Shown here: positions 7,811 through 14,825 of the stretch, piece after piece
How positions within the stretch are numbered: the stretch's first letter is position 1
Layout of the letters: each line of letters begins with the position of its first letter
NCBI GenBank assembly: GCA_040768925.1
Contig: JAXGLZ010000002.1
Location: 62,001 to 126,000 of the forward strand
Source: CALNBC01 sp040768925
Lineage (GTDB): Bacteria > Bacillota > Clostridia > Christensenellales > CALWSW01
Direction of reading: 5' to 3'
DNA length: 64,000 bases
Notes under the pieces: generated by a model
What the model saw: only the letters and a program-made list of their open reading frames with translations
Database searches by the model: none
What the model was told of the DNA's origin: nothing
Made by a program: the position numbers and the translations under genes

Positions 7811-10255
7811 TTGGCGACTTTAATGCAGATCAACCGCAGGCTTGCGGAAGGCCCGCTGAACTTTGCGCATATTTATGACACGATCATAGCCAACGGCCCG
7901 AAAATCGCGGCGGAATACGACGACGAAGAGGGCGACGTGCAGTATATCACCTATTCCCAGTATGGAAGCATGGTAAAAAACTGCGCCAGCCACCTGCAAT
8001 CCGTCCTTGGTAAGGAGCGCCGGGGCGAATTCGTCGGCGTCCGCTGGGATACGAACCCCAAATATCCGGTGGTCGTCTGGTCGCTGCTCATGGCGGGGTA
8101 CAAGCCCGTCCTGATTGATTTCCGCTGCACAGCAGCCGTCCTGGCCCACATCATCCGGCAATCCGGCGCCACGGCGGTCATCACCCCGTATGACACGCCG
8201 CTTCCCGAGGGGGTACTGTCCGTCGACCCTTCGGCCGTTCTCAAGAATAATATGGCGCTGTATTTCGAGGAGCAGTGGGGGGATTCGATCGCCCTCTGCA
8301 CTTCGGGGACCACGGAAACCTCCCGCGTGTTTGTATTCAGCGGCGCCGCGATCATCGGCCAGCCCATCGACGGATGGACGATCATCGAGGCGAAGGAAAA
8401 TTTTATTTACGACGGGGACATCAAGGTGCTCGCCTATCTTCCGATGCACCATATTTTTGGGTTCGTCGCGCTGATGATCCATTTTTCCGTTTATGGCAAG
8501 GTGTTGGTTTACCCAAAGGACCGCTCCGCCGCCACCACGATGGAAACCTGCCAGAAGCACGGGGTGACCCATATTTTCAACGTGCCGCTTTTTTGGAACA
8601 GCATCAACCAGGGCATCTGGCGCAAGGCGAAGATGACGGGCAAGACCCGTTCGCTGAAGATGCTGATCGCCATCAGCCTGTTTTTCCAGCGGATCGCGCC
8701 GAAAGCCACACGGCAGATCATGGCGGACCACGCCGCCAAAAAGATCCAGCAAAACCTTTTGGGAAACAAAATCCGCTGCCTGATCAGCGGCGGCGGCCGC
8801 GTGCTGCCCGAAGCCGCAAGGACGCTGAACGGCCTGGGCTACGACCTGATCATCGGCTTCGGAATGACGGAGCTCGGGATCACGGGGGTGTGCTTTCGGG
8901 ATAAAATCAGGGACAAGCTTTCCCTCTGCTGCGGGGAGCCGCTCCCTTCCGTCGAATACCGGGTCGTTCCCTTTGACCCGGAACGGCCGTATATCGGCGA
9001 GCTTTTTGTGCGCAGCAAAACCATGCACATCGGCAGGATGGAAGAGGGAAGGATGGTCCCGCCGACGCTGGACGGGGACGGCTGGTTCACCACCGGGGAT
9101 ATCGGCCGCATCGACGACCGGGGGTATCTCTGGATCGAAGGGCGGCTCAAAGAGGTTATCGTCAACGAATCGGGCGAAAACGTCTATCCCGACGAACTGG
9201 AGGACGAATTCGCGGGGCTGTCGCACGCGGAGCAGCTTTGCGTGCTGGGCGTCGCCGACGGCAAGGGCTACGAGGCGATCACCCTGGCGATCGAGTCCCG
9301 CGCGGCCCTGAACGACGGCGAAAAGCTGAAAGAGCTCGCGGAAATCATCACGGAAAAGAACGGAGCCCTGCCGGTTTACAAAAAGCTCAGGCATGTGTAT
9401 CTTTCGCTTCAGCCGCTGCCCTTGGCAAACGGGATCAAGGTCCAGCGCCAGAAGCTGAAAAAAGGGATCGAATCCGGCAGCTGGCCGCTGGCGGAACTGG
9501 ATCTCCAATCCGGGGAACTGCGGCAGGTCAATTCCGAACTTATCTTCAGGGACGCTCCGATCGAGGTTCCGCCCTCGGGGAGCGAACGGAAAAACTTCGC
9601 GTCAAACGCGAAAAGAGAGGATCGGCAGAAAAAAACCGTCCCGGCGCCGTCGGCTGATTACGCCCCGGAATTTGTGGCGATACTCGAAAAGGTAAAGGAA
9701 CTCTTTTCCACGGAGCTCAGCCTCCCTGTTTCGGAAATCGGCGACAAGGCGCATTTTATTTTCGACCTTGGGGGAGACAGCCTCTCCAGCCTGGGGGTTT
9801 ATACCCGTTTGGAAGGCGCTTTCGGAATGCCTTTTCTCGAAGAGGACTTCATGCGCTGCAATTGCGCCTACGACGTCGCCGCGCTGGTGGAAAGCAAAAG
9901 GGAGGACGCGGCAGGCGGGCGCGAAGCCCAAATGGCCGAAAAAAAGCGCCTTCGCGAAACGGTTTCCTTTGCGGAAACCGAGAAGGAACTCGCGGACCGC
10001 ACCGGGCTTTTCGTAAAAGAGGCGGAAAAACTCGGCTTTGAGACCAAAATTTCCGACGGCGGTGCCGTCCTGATCCTCCTGGGCGGCAAGGAAGCCGCGG
10101 ATCAGCTTTCGGACCGGCTGCTGCAAAAGGGATACAGGGTCGGGACCGACGTCCGGGAGGGCGTTGCCATGCTGGTGTTCACCCTCACGACCCAGCACGC
10201 GGCGGAGGATATCGGGGGCGTGCTCGGCGCGCTTGCAGCGGCCCGAAACGGATAA
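7811..10255 (+). CDS. AMP-forming acyl/aryl ligase fused to a carrier domain, with an AONS-like C-terminal tail
   Basis: An 814-residue multidomain protein. Residues about 20-560 form an adenylating (ANL) ligase: nucleotide loop CTSGTTETS (163-171), GFGMTELG near 350, GWFTTGDIGR and a hinge/Lys segment EGRLKEVIVNESGENVYPDE. An acyl/peptidyl carrier domain follows, with the phosphopantetheine Ser in GGDSLSS (Ser657). The last ~110 residues resemble only the C-terminal small domain of 8-amino-7-oxononanoate synthase-type PLP enzymes (LADRTGLFVKEAEKLGFE, then TLTTQHAAEDIGGVL); no PLP-binding core or Lys is present. The start is TTG 7811 with AAAGGAG seven bases before it. The gene stands alone between terminator-like hairpins. 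It probably loads an acyl group onto its own carrier; the substrate is unknown. Confidence 0.85.
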   Translation: MATLMQINRRLAEGPLNFAHIYDTIIANGPKIAAEYDDEEGDVQYITYSQYGSMVKNCASHLQSVLGKERRGEFVGVRWDTNPKYPVVVWSLLMAGYKPVLIDFRCTAAVLAHIIRQSGATAVITPYDTPLPEGVLSVDPSAVLKNNMALYFEEQWGDSIALCTSGTTETSRVFVFSGAAIIGQPIDGWTIIEAKENFIYDGDIKVLAYLPMHHIFGFVALMIHFSVYGKVLVYPKDRSAATTMETCQKHGVTHIFNVPLFWNSINQGIWRKAKMTGKTRSLKMLIAISLFFQRIAPKATRQIMADHAAKKIQQNLLGNKIRCLISGGGRVLPEAARTLNGLGYDLIIGFGMTELGITGVCFRDKIRDKLSLCCGEPLPSVEYRVVPFDPERPYIGELFVRSKTMHIGRMEEGRMVPPTLDGDGWFTTGDIGRIDDRGYLWIEGRLKEVIVNESGENVYPDELEDEFAGLSHAEQLCVLGVADGKGYEAITLAIESRAALNDGEKLKELAEIITEKNGALPVYKKLRHVYLSLQPLPLANGIKVQRQKLKKGIESGSWPLAELDLQSGELRQVNSELIFRDAPIEVPPSGSERKNFASNAKREDRQKKTVPAPSADYAPEFVAILEKVKELFSTELSLPVSEIGDKAHFIFDLGGDSLSSLGVYTRLEGAFGMPFLEEDFMRCNCAYDVAALVESKREDAAGGREAQMAEKKRLRETVSFAETEKELADRTGLFVKEAEKLGFETKISDGGAVLILLGGKEAADQLSDRLLQKGYRVGTDVREGVAMLVFTLTTQHAAEDIGGVLGALAAARNG

Positions 10256-10275
10256 GCGGAGCAGCCAATCCAAAC

Positions 10276-10303
10276 CCGGCCCGCCGGACCGGATGCGGGC
10301 CGG
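10276..10303 (+). terminator. GC-rich hairpin after the ligase gene
   Basis: A 9-bp perfect stem (10276-10284 with 10295-10303) and a 10-base loop lie 20 bases past the stop. There is no T-run, so termination is only possible, not certain. Confidence 0.4.
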
Positions 10304-10370
10304 CTTGGCGCGCTCTGCTTAACTTTCTGTAAACAAACGACTGTTTCCGGCAATTGCCTGTGTGGCAATG

Positions 10371-10399
10371 GTGACAGACCGCGCGCGATGCGATAAAAT
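10371..10399 (+). promoter_or_regulatory. Promoter of the lipoprotein-rodA pair
   Basis: GTGACA (10371-10376), 17 bases, TAAAAT (10394-10399). The leader to the ATG at 10451 is about 45 bases. Confidence 0.7.
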
Positions 10400-10450
10400 G
10401 TTTAAAATGCTCCGTATGCTGCATAAGCATTGGGCAATCCGGAGGTTAAG

Positions 10451-11578
10451 ATGAAACCACGCGCCGGCTTAACGGCAGCTTTGCTTGCAGTTGTTTTGTT
10501 GCTCGCCGCGCTTTTCGGCTGTTCGGCCCCCACGGCAAACGAAGGGCCAAAAGAAACGCCCGCTCCTTCCGGCGCAGGGCTGTTGCCCGAAGAAACCCAC
10601 GAAAGCGGCAATTCTTCGGGTGATTCTTTGGAAGGCCCGCAACCCGGCGGAAAAGATCCCGCTGAAGAGCCGCAAAAGCAGACAATCGGCCTGATCGTCG
10701 CGGATGACGGAACGCTTTTGACCCGCAGCGCCATGCACGGCTTTTTGCGCACCGCCGAGAACCTGACCTGCCCTTCGAGAATGTATACGGTCTCGGGCGG
10801 CGTTTCCGCGGTGGAACTGGTAGACAGGGCGATTGCGGACGGCTGCGCGGGCCTTGTTGTCTGGGCCGATTCCCAGGAACTTGCAAACGCGGCAAAATAC
10901 GCCAGGCAAAAAGGGCTGCCCGTGGTCGCGTCGATGGCGAAGGGCAGCGCGAATTCGTTCAGCATTGACGCGGATTCCGTGCTTTCCGCCGACCCGGCCG
11001 ATTATTGCGCCGAAGCCGCAAGGACGATGTGCGAAACGGCGATCAGCCGCGGCAACAAGGAAGGCACGATCATCATCGCCCGCCAGGAAGGCGCGGAACA
11101 GGATATTGTGAACGCTTTTCAGGCCGCGATCAACGCGTCTTACCCCCAGTATACCCTGACGGACGCGCCGATTGCCGCCACAAGGGCGGAAACCGAAGCC
11201 GCGGCAAAGGAATACCTGAAGGACGAGAGCCACAGAAACGTCGTCGGCGTCTTCGCCCTTTCACCGACCGCCGCCACGGCGTGGTACAACGCGGAAATCG
11301 CCGCGGAAAAACAGTATAATTTTAAAATCAACCCGGCGATCATGGCGTTGGATTATACGGACGAGAATCTCTCCCTTGCCGGCAGCAGCAAGATCCTCTG
11401 CCTTGTCGCCCGCCCGTATTACACCTGCGCCGCCCAGGCCGCCATGGTGCTGGACAGCATCCTGAACGGGTCGGACGTTCAGGCGAGCATCAGGGTAAAC
11501 GCGCCGATCATCCGGCGCAAGGATATCGAGAAGTACGCCTCTATTGTGGAAGAGGTCAAAACCTGGTTCGGTATGTAA
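10451..11578 (+). CDS. Substrate-binding lipoprotein, sugar-binding type 1 fold
   Basis: A 375-residue exported lipoprotein. The signal peptide ends in the lipobox LFGC near residue 25, followed by a Pro/Glu/Ser-rich linker of about 55 residues. The rest resembles RbsB-type periplasmic-binding proteins: it opens QTIGLIVADDGTLL and continues through two alternating alpha/beta lobes with GLVVWADSQELANAA and TIIIARQEGAEQDIV. The ATG has GGAGG five bases upstream; an earlier in-frame start is rejected. It has no adjacent ABC permease or ATPase, and it overlaps-abuts rodA, so it could act as a sensor or receptor rather than a transport component. Ligand unknown. Confidence 0.82.
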   Translation: MKPRAGLTAALLAVVLLLAALFGCSAPTANEGPKETPAPSGAGLLPEETHESGNSSGDSLEGPQPGGKDPAEEPQKQTIGLIVADDGTLLTRSAMHGFLRTAENLTCPSRMYTVSGGVSAVELVDRAIADGCAGLVVWADSQELANAAKYARQKGLPVVASMAKGSANSFSIDADSVLSADPADYCAEAARTMCETAISRGNKEGTIIIARQEGAEQDIVNAFQAAINASYPQYTLTDAPIAATRAETEAAAKEYLKDESHRNVVGVFALSPTAATAWYNAEIAAEKQYNFKINPAIMALDYTDENLSLAGSSKILCLVARPYYTCAAQAAMVLDSILNGSDVQASIRVNAPIIRRKDIEKYASIVEEVKTWFGM

Positions 11579-11579
11579 T

Positions 11580-12782
11580 ATGAGATCAAAAGAAAAACGG
11601 ACTCCAAAGATCGTCAAAAAAGCCGATCATCTGACGATCGCCCTGATCCTCGGATTGGTGGCCATCGGAATCATCACCATGGCAAACTGCCTCGCCGAGC
11701 CGACCACCGGGGATATGACCCTGCTTGCCAAGCTTTCCAGCCTGGATCTTCACTATCCCTTGCTTCAGCTTGCGTGGTGCGGGCTGGGTTTTGTCTGCAT
11801 ATGGCTTATTTCCAAAATGGATTACCAGGTGGTGGGCGATTTTATCAAGCTCGCCTATCTTGCGATCATCATTCTGCTCGTTTCCGTCAAGCTTTTCGGC
11901 GGAAATACCAGAGGCGTCAACGGCTGGTTTTCCATAGGCTCCACCCGCGCCTTTCAGCCCAGCGAATTCGGAAAGATCGTGCTGATCATGATCCTTGCGA
12001 AACTGTGCGGCGATTCGATGGACAGAAACGACGGCAGGCTCAAGGGCGCCAAGGACATCCTGGTTGCCCTGGGGGTGACCGCCGTGCCCGTGGCGCTTAT
12101 CGCCTGGCAGCCGGACTGGGGCACCGCCGTCGTGTATCTGTGCATCCTGGCGGGCATGCTCTTCGCCGCACGCATAAGCTGGCGCGTCATTGCCGTCACC
12201 GGGGTTTCGGCGCTGGTGGCCATGCCGCTGACCTATTACTTCATTCTGAACGACGAGGGAAAGAAGCGAATCCTGACGTTTTTGAATCCCAATTCCGATG
12301 TTCTGAATGAAGCGTACCACTATACGATCGGCGAGGAAGTCATACGGTCCGGGGGCGCCTTTGGCAAGGGGCTGCTGAGCGAGGGTTCCATCACCCAGCT
12401 CGGCTATCTGCCGGAGCAGCACACGGATTATATTTTCGCGTCTTTGGTGGAGGCGATGGGTTTCGTGGGCGGGGTGCTGCTCATCCTTGTTTATTTCGCC
12501 CTGATCGTCAGAACCCTTTTTATCGCACAAAAATCCAGGGATCATTTCGGGATGCTCATCTGCGCGGGCGTGGCCAGCATGATGCTCGCCCATATTTTTG
12601 AAAACATCGGCATGCTCATCGGCCTGATGCCCATCACCGGCATTCCGCTGCCCTTTGTCAGCTATGGGGGCTCAAACATGCTGGCGAACATGATTTCCTA
12701 CGGCTTTGTGATCAATGTGTGGATGCGGCGGCAGCAAAAATACAAATCCCCGGTGCGCATGGCGCCCATGACGCCTGCTTAA
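11580..12782 (+). CDS. rodA: SEDS-family peptidoglycan glycosyltransferase RodA
   Basis: A 400-residue SEDS polytopic membrane protein with about ten hydrophobic segments. RodA/FtsW hallmarks are FQPSEFGKI, QPDWGTA (Trp where Leu is usual), LPEQHTDYIFA with the conserved acidic residue in the large extracellular loop, and GIPLPFVSYGGS. It polymerises lipid II into glycan strands during elongation with a class B PBP, which is not nearby. The ATG begins one base after the preceding stop codon, so expression is coupled to the lipoprotein. RodA is preferred over FtsW/SpoVE because of the loop sequences, but this is moderate. Confidence 0.88.
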   Translation: MRSKEKRTPKIVKKADHLTIALILGLVAIGIITMANCLAEPTTGDMTLLAKLSSLDLHYPLLQLAWCGLGFVCIWLISKMDYQVVGDFIKLAYLAIIILLVSVKLFGGNTRGVNGWFSIGSTRAFQPSEFGKIVLIMILAKLCGDSMDRNDGRLKGAKDILVALGVTAVPVALIAWQPDWGTAVVYLCILAGMLFAARISWRVIAVTGVSALVAMPLTYYFILNDEGKKRILTFLNPNSDVLNEAYHYTIGEEVIRSGGAFGKGLLSEGSITQLGYLPEQHTDYIFASLVEAMGFVGGVLLILVYFALIVRTLFIAQKSRDHFGMLICAGVASMMLAHIFENIGMLIGLMPITGIPLPFVSYGGSNMLANMISYGFVINVWMRRQQKYKSPVRMAPMTPA

Positions 12783-12980
12783 GGCAAGAGGGTGCCGAAG
12801 GGCCTTCGGCGGATGGCGCGCGTTCATGCGCACAAGACCGCGGCGCGCTGTGAATCGCATCCAACAATGCGGGCGTATGCAAAGCTCGGCTGAAAACCGG
12901 GTTCGGAGGATACTCCCGCACTTAAACCCCAAAAGCGCGCATATACATAACAAGACAATCTCCTAAAAGGAGGGCTTGTT
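12783..12980 (+). other. Intergenic region with small hairpins before the SpoIVFA-like gene
   Basis: About 200 bases without a gene. It contains a short GCCGAAG/CTTCGGC hairpin near 12793-12810, similar in style to the repeats at 14.5 kb, and ends in the ribosome-site hairpin described separately. No convincing promoter was found. Confidence 0.5.
12949..12980 (+). promoter_or_regulatory. Hairpin that buries the ribosome binding site
   Basis: AACAAG (12949-12954) pairs with CTTGTT (12975-12980), and CTCC (12960-12963) with the Shine-Dalgarno GGAG (12969-12972). The outer arm ends one base before the ATG at 12981. In the folded mRNA the ribosome site would be hidden, which suggests translational control. 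Confidence 0.5.
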
Positions 12981-13625
12981 ATGTCCCTTGAGCAGCTTAA
13001 CACCACGGAATTCACATCCAGAACCTCCGCCAAAAGGCCAAGCGGAAGAATCGTGGCCGCCCGGGCAAACAAAGGCGGCAAAAAACGGCGTTCCGGCGGC
13101 TCCGCGCTTTTGGGCGTATGCACGCTGATGCTCTGCTGCGCGCTGCTGCTTTCCGTCGCCTTTGTGGAGGAGCCCTTTGTCTCCACCATGACCGGCTCGG
13201 GCGGCGATTCCGTAACGGACGATATCCTCGGAAGGCTGATCTATCTTTGTGAGCAGTTCGCCGGGGTGTTCCTTCCGAACAATGAACTCGATCCCCCGGT
13301 AAAAGGGGAAGTCGTCGCAACCTTCCAATCCACGGGCGGGTGGGTCGAATTTTTCGGGGACGCGGGCTGCGACGTTTATGCCTGCGCGGACGGAACGGTC
13401 ACCCAGGTGGCCGTCGGGGACGATGGCGGCCGGGTCGAGCTGACCCTTGCGAACGGCTCGGTGGCGGTATACACTTGCCTTGGCGAGCCTGTGGTGGAGA
13501 TTAACCAGCCTGTTTTGGCGGGGGATGCCCTGGCGATTTCGCCTTCTGGGCGGGTGATGTTTTCCTATCAGCGTTCCGGCGTGGCCGAAGACCCCCTGCC
13601 GCTGATGGGCCTTAGCTCCAAATAA
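12981..13625 (+). CDS. SpoIVFA-like membrane protein with degenerate M23 (LytM-type) domain
   Basis: A 214-residue single-pass protein: basic N-terminus to about residue 40, one transmembrane segment (SALLGVCTLMLCCALLLSVAF), then a C-terminal beta domain resembling M23/LytM lipoyl-like folds (GCDVYACADGTVTQVAV, then NGSVAVYTCLGEP). The metal-binding HxxxD and HxH residues of active M23 peptidases are absent, as in SpoIVFA. It is followed with a one-base overlap by an M50 protease, the usual SpoIVFA-SpoIVFB arrangement, so it probably holds or inhibits that protease in the forespore outer membrane. Assignment rests mainly on context and topology. Confidence 0.75.
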   Translation: MSLEQLNTTEFTSRTSAKRPSGRIVAARANKGGKKRRSGGSALLGVCTLMLCCALLLSVAFVEEPFVSTMTGSGGDSVTDDILGRLIYLCEQFAGVFLPNNELDPPVKGEVVATFQSTGGWVEFFGDAGCDVYACADGTVTQVAVGDDGGRVELTLANGSVAVYTCLGEPVVEINQPVLAGDALAISPSGRVMFSYQRSGVAEDPLPLMGLSSK

Positions 13626-14476
13626 TGCGATTCACGCTTTTTGGCGCGCCTGTCCATATTTCCTTTTTGCTGCTTTTGCTGCTCCCCGCCGCGATCCTAT
13701 GGTCGGGGAGGGATATGCTTTCCCCCGTCCTGGCGGTCGTCGCGCATGAATGCGGCCACGTCTTTGCCGCAGGATATATGAAGGAGCAGCTGGCGGAGCT
13801 GGACGTTTACCCCTTTGGGGCGGCGATCCGCATGGCCCGCCCGCTGACGGACCGGCCGACGGAGTTTTTCATCGCCCTTGCCGGCCCGGCGGCCAGCCTG
13901 CTCGCAGCCACCGTTGCCGCTGGGATCATGCATTTTATTCCCAAAGCGGAATTCCTGGGCGCTTTTGCGGCGTATTCGCTGTTCCTCTGCGGAATCAACC
14001 TGATCCCGGCGCTGCCGCTGGACGGCGGAAGGATGCTTAAAGCGACGCTGGGCCTCGTCTTTTCCGAAAAAACGGCCATGCGCGCCGCCTGCGTGCTCGG
14101 CATGCTCTGCGCGCTCCTATTGGGTGCAGCCGGGCTTGTCGGCTGGCCGGACGTCAACGTTTCGCTGATCGTCATGGCGCTGTTTTTGATGATCGGAGCG
14201 CTTTCCGCAAGGCGGGAGCTTTCCCCGCCCGTGGCTGCGATGGTGCTTCGCGGCGGCGCCCTTGCCCAAAGGGGGTCGATGCGGCTTTCGGCCGTGGCCG
14301 CGGTTTCGGACATGCCCGTGCGCGCCGCGATTTCCCGGCTGCGCGGGGCGAGCTTGCTCGCCGTGGTGGACCGTTCCTTCCGATTCATGGGAACGCTGAC
14401 GGAAGGGGACCTTTTGCAGGGGATGATCGATCGCGGGCCGGACGTCACCCTGGGCGAATTGCTGAAAAGGAAGTAA
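13625..14476 (+). CDS. spoIVFB: SpoIVFB-like site-2 (M50) intramembrane metalloprotease
   Basis: A 283-residue polytopic M50 protease. The zinc motif is HECGH in the second hydrophobic segment, and the third ligand lies in IPALPLDGGRM (LDG motif), both in membrane segments. The C-terminal ~65 residues (PVRAAISRLRGASLLAVVD...GTLTEGDLLQGM) look like a CBS-type domain, as in SpoIVFB, where it senses ATP. In sporulating bacteria this enzyme cleaves pro-sigma-K. Its partner overlaps upstream. No sigK is in the window, so the substrate is inferred. Confidence 0.85.
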   Translation: MRFTLFGAPVHISFLLLLLLPAAILWSGRDMLSPVLAVVAHECGHVFAAGYMKEQLAELDVYPFGAAIRMARPLTDRPTEFFIALAGPAASLLAATVAAGIMHFIPKAEFLGAFAAYSLFLCGINLIPALPLDGGRMLKATLGLVFSEKTAMRAACVLGMLCALLLGAAGLVGWPDVNVSLIVMALFLMIGALSARRELSPPVAAMVLRGGALAQRGSMRLSAVAAVSDMPVRAAISRLRGASLLAVVDRSFRFMGTLTEGDLLQGMIDRGPDVTLGELLKRK

Positions 14477-14548
14477 ACGAAAGTTTATCAGGGCGGCCTC
14501 ACAGACCTGCGGGCCTTTATAGCCGAAGGATTGCGCTGGTCGCGCAAG

Positions 14549-14605
14549 GTCGTCGGCATCGCCGGCATCAATCCTTATTGAAGTGCCGGAATCTGTGATT
14601 CCGGC
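14549..14605 (+). repeat. Triple-hairpin repeat unit, copy 1
   Basis: Three hairpins in series: GTCGGC-GCCGGC, ATCAA-TTGA(A)GT around CCTTA, and GCCGGAATC-TGT-GATTCCGGC. The same order recurs in copy 2 at 14660-14717 with matching lengths, and differences tend to fall on both arms of a stem. Confidence 0.7.
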
Positions 14606-14659
14606 CAAGGAAATTTCGAACCCAAGTGTTCGAAACGGTGCGGCAAAACTGGCGCCCCA

Positions 14660-14717
14660 GTCGTCGGCGCAGCCGACATCAAGCCTTGATGAGGTGCCGA
14701 AAATCTATGATTTCGGC
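14660..14717 (+). repeat. Triple-hairpin repeat unit, copy 2
   Basis: Same layout as copy 1: GTCGGC-GCCGAC, ATCAAG-CTTGAT, then GCCGAAAATC-TAT-GATTTCGGC. The stems differ in sequence from copy 1 while pairing is largely kept. Confidence 0.7.
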
Positions 14718-14825
14718 TCATGTCGTCAGTTTTGATTGCAGTTCAGGGGCTTCGGCTCCTGAAACCCCCAGTTAGGTTTGTTGATAACCAAAGTTTATAT
14801 AGTAGTTTTGTTAAGGAGTTCGGAT

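Larger units (their letters stand above)
14477..14825 (+). repeat. Hairpin-rich intergenic region with stacked palindromes
   Basis: A 349-base gene-free stretch made almost entirely of small inverted repeats: TTGCGC/GCGCAA (14531-14547), two triple-hairpin units (listed separately), TTCGAAC/GTTCGAA between them (14614-14634), and TCAGGGGC-TTCG-GCTCCTGA (about 14743-14762). No intrinsic terminator with a T-run and no open reading frame of note was found. The last 50 bases are AT-rich and may contain the promoter of the next gene. Confidence 0.7.
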
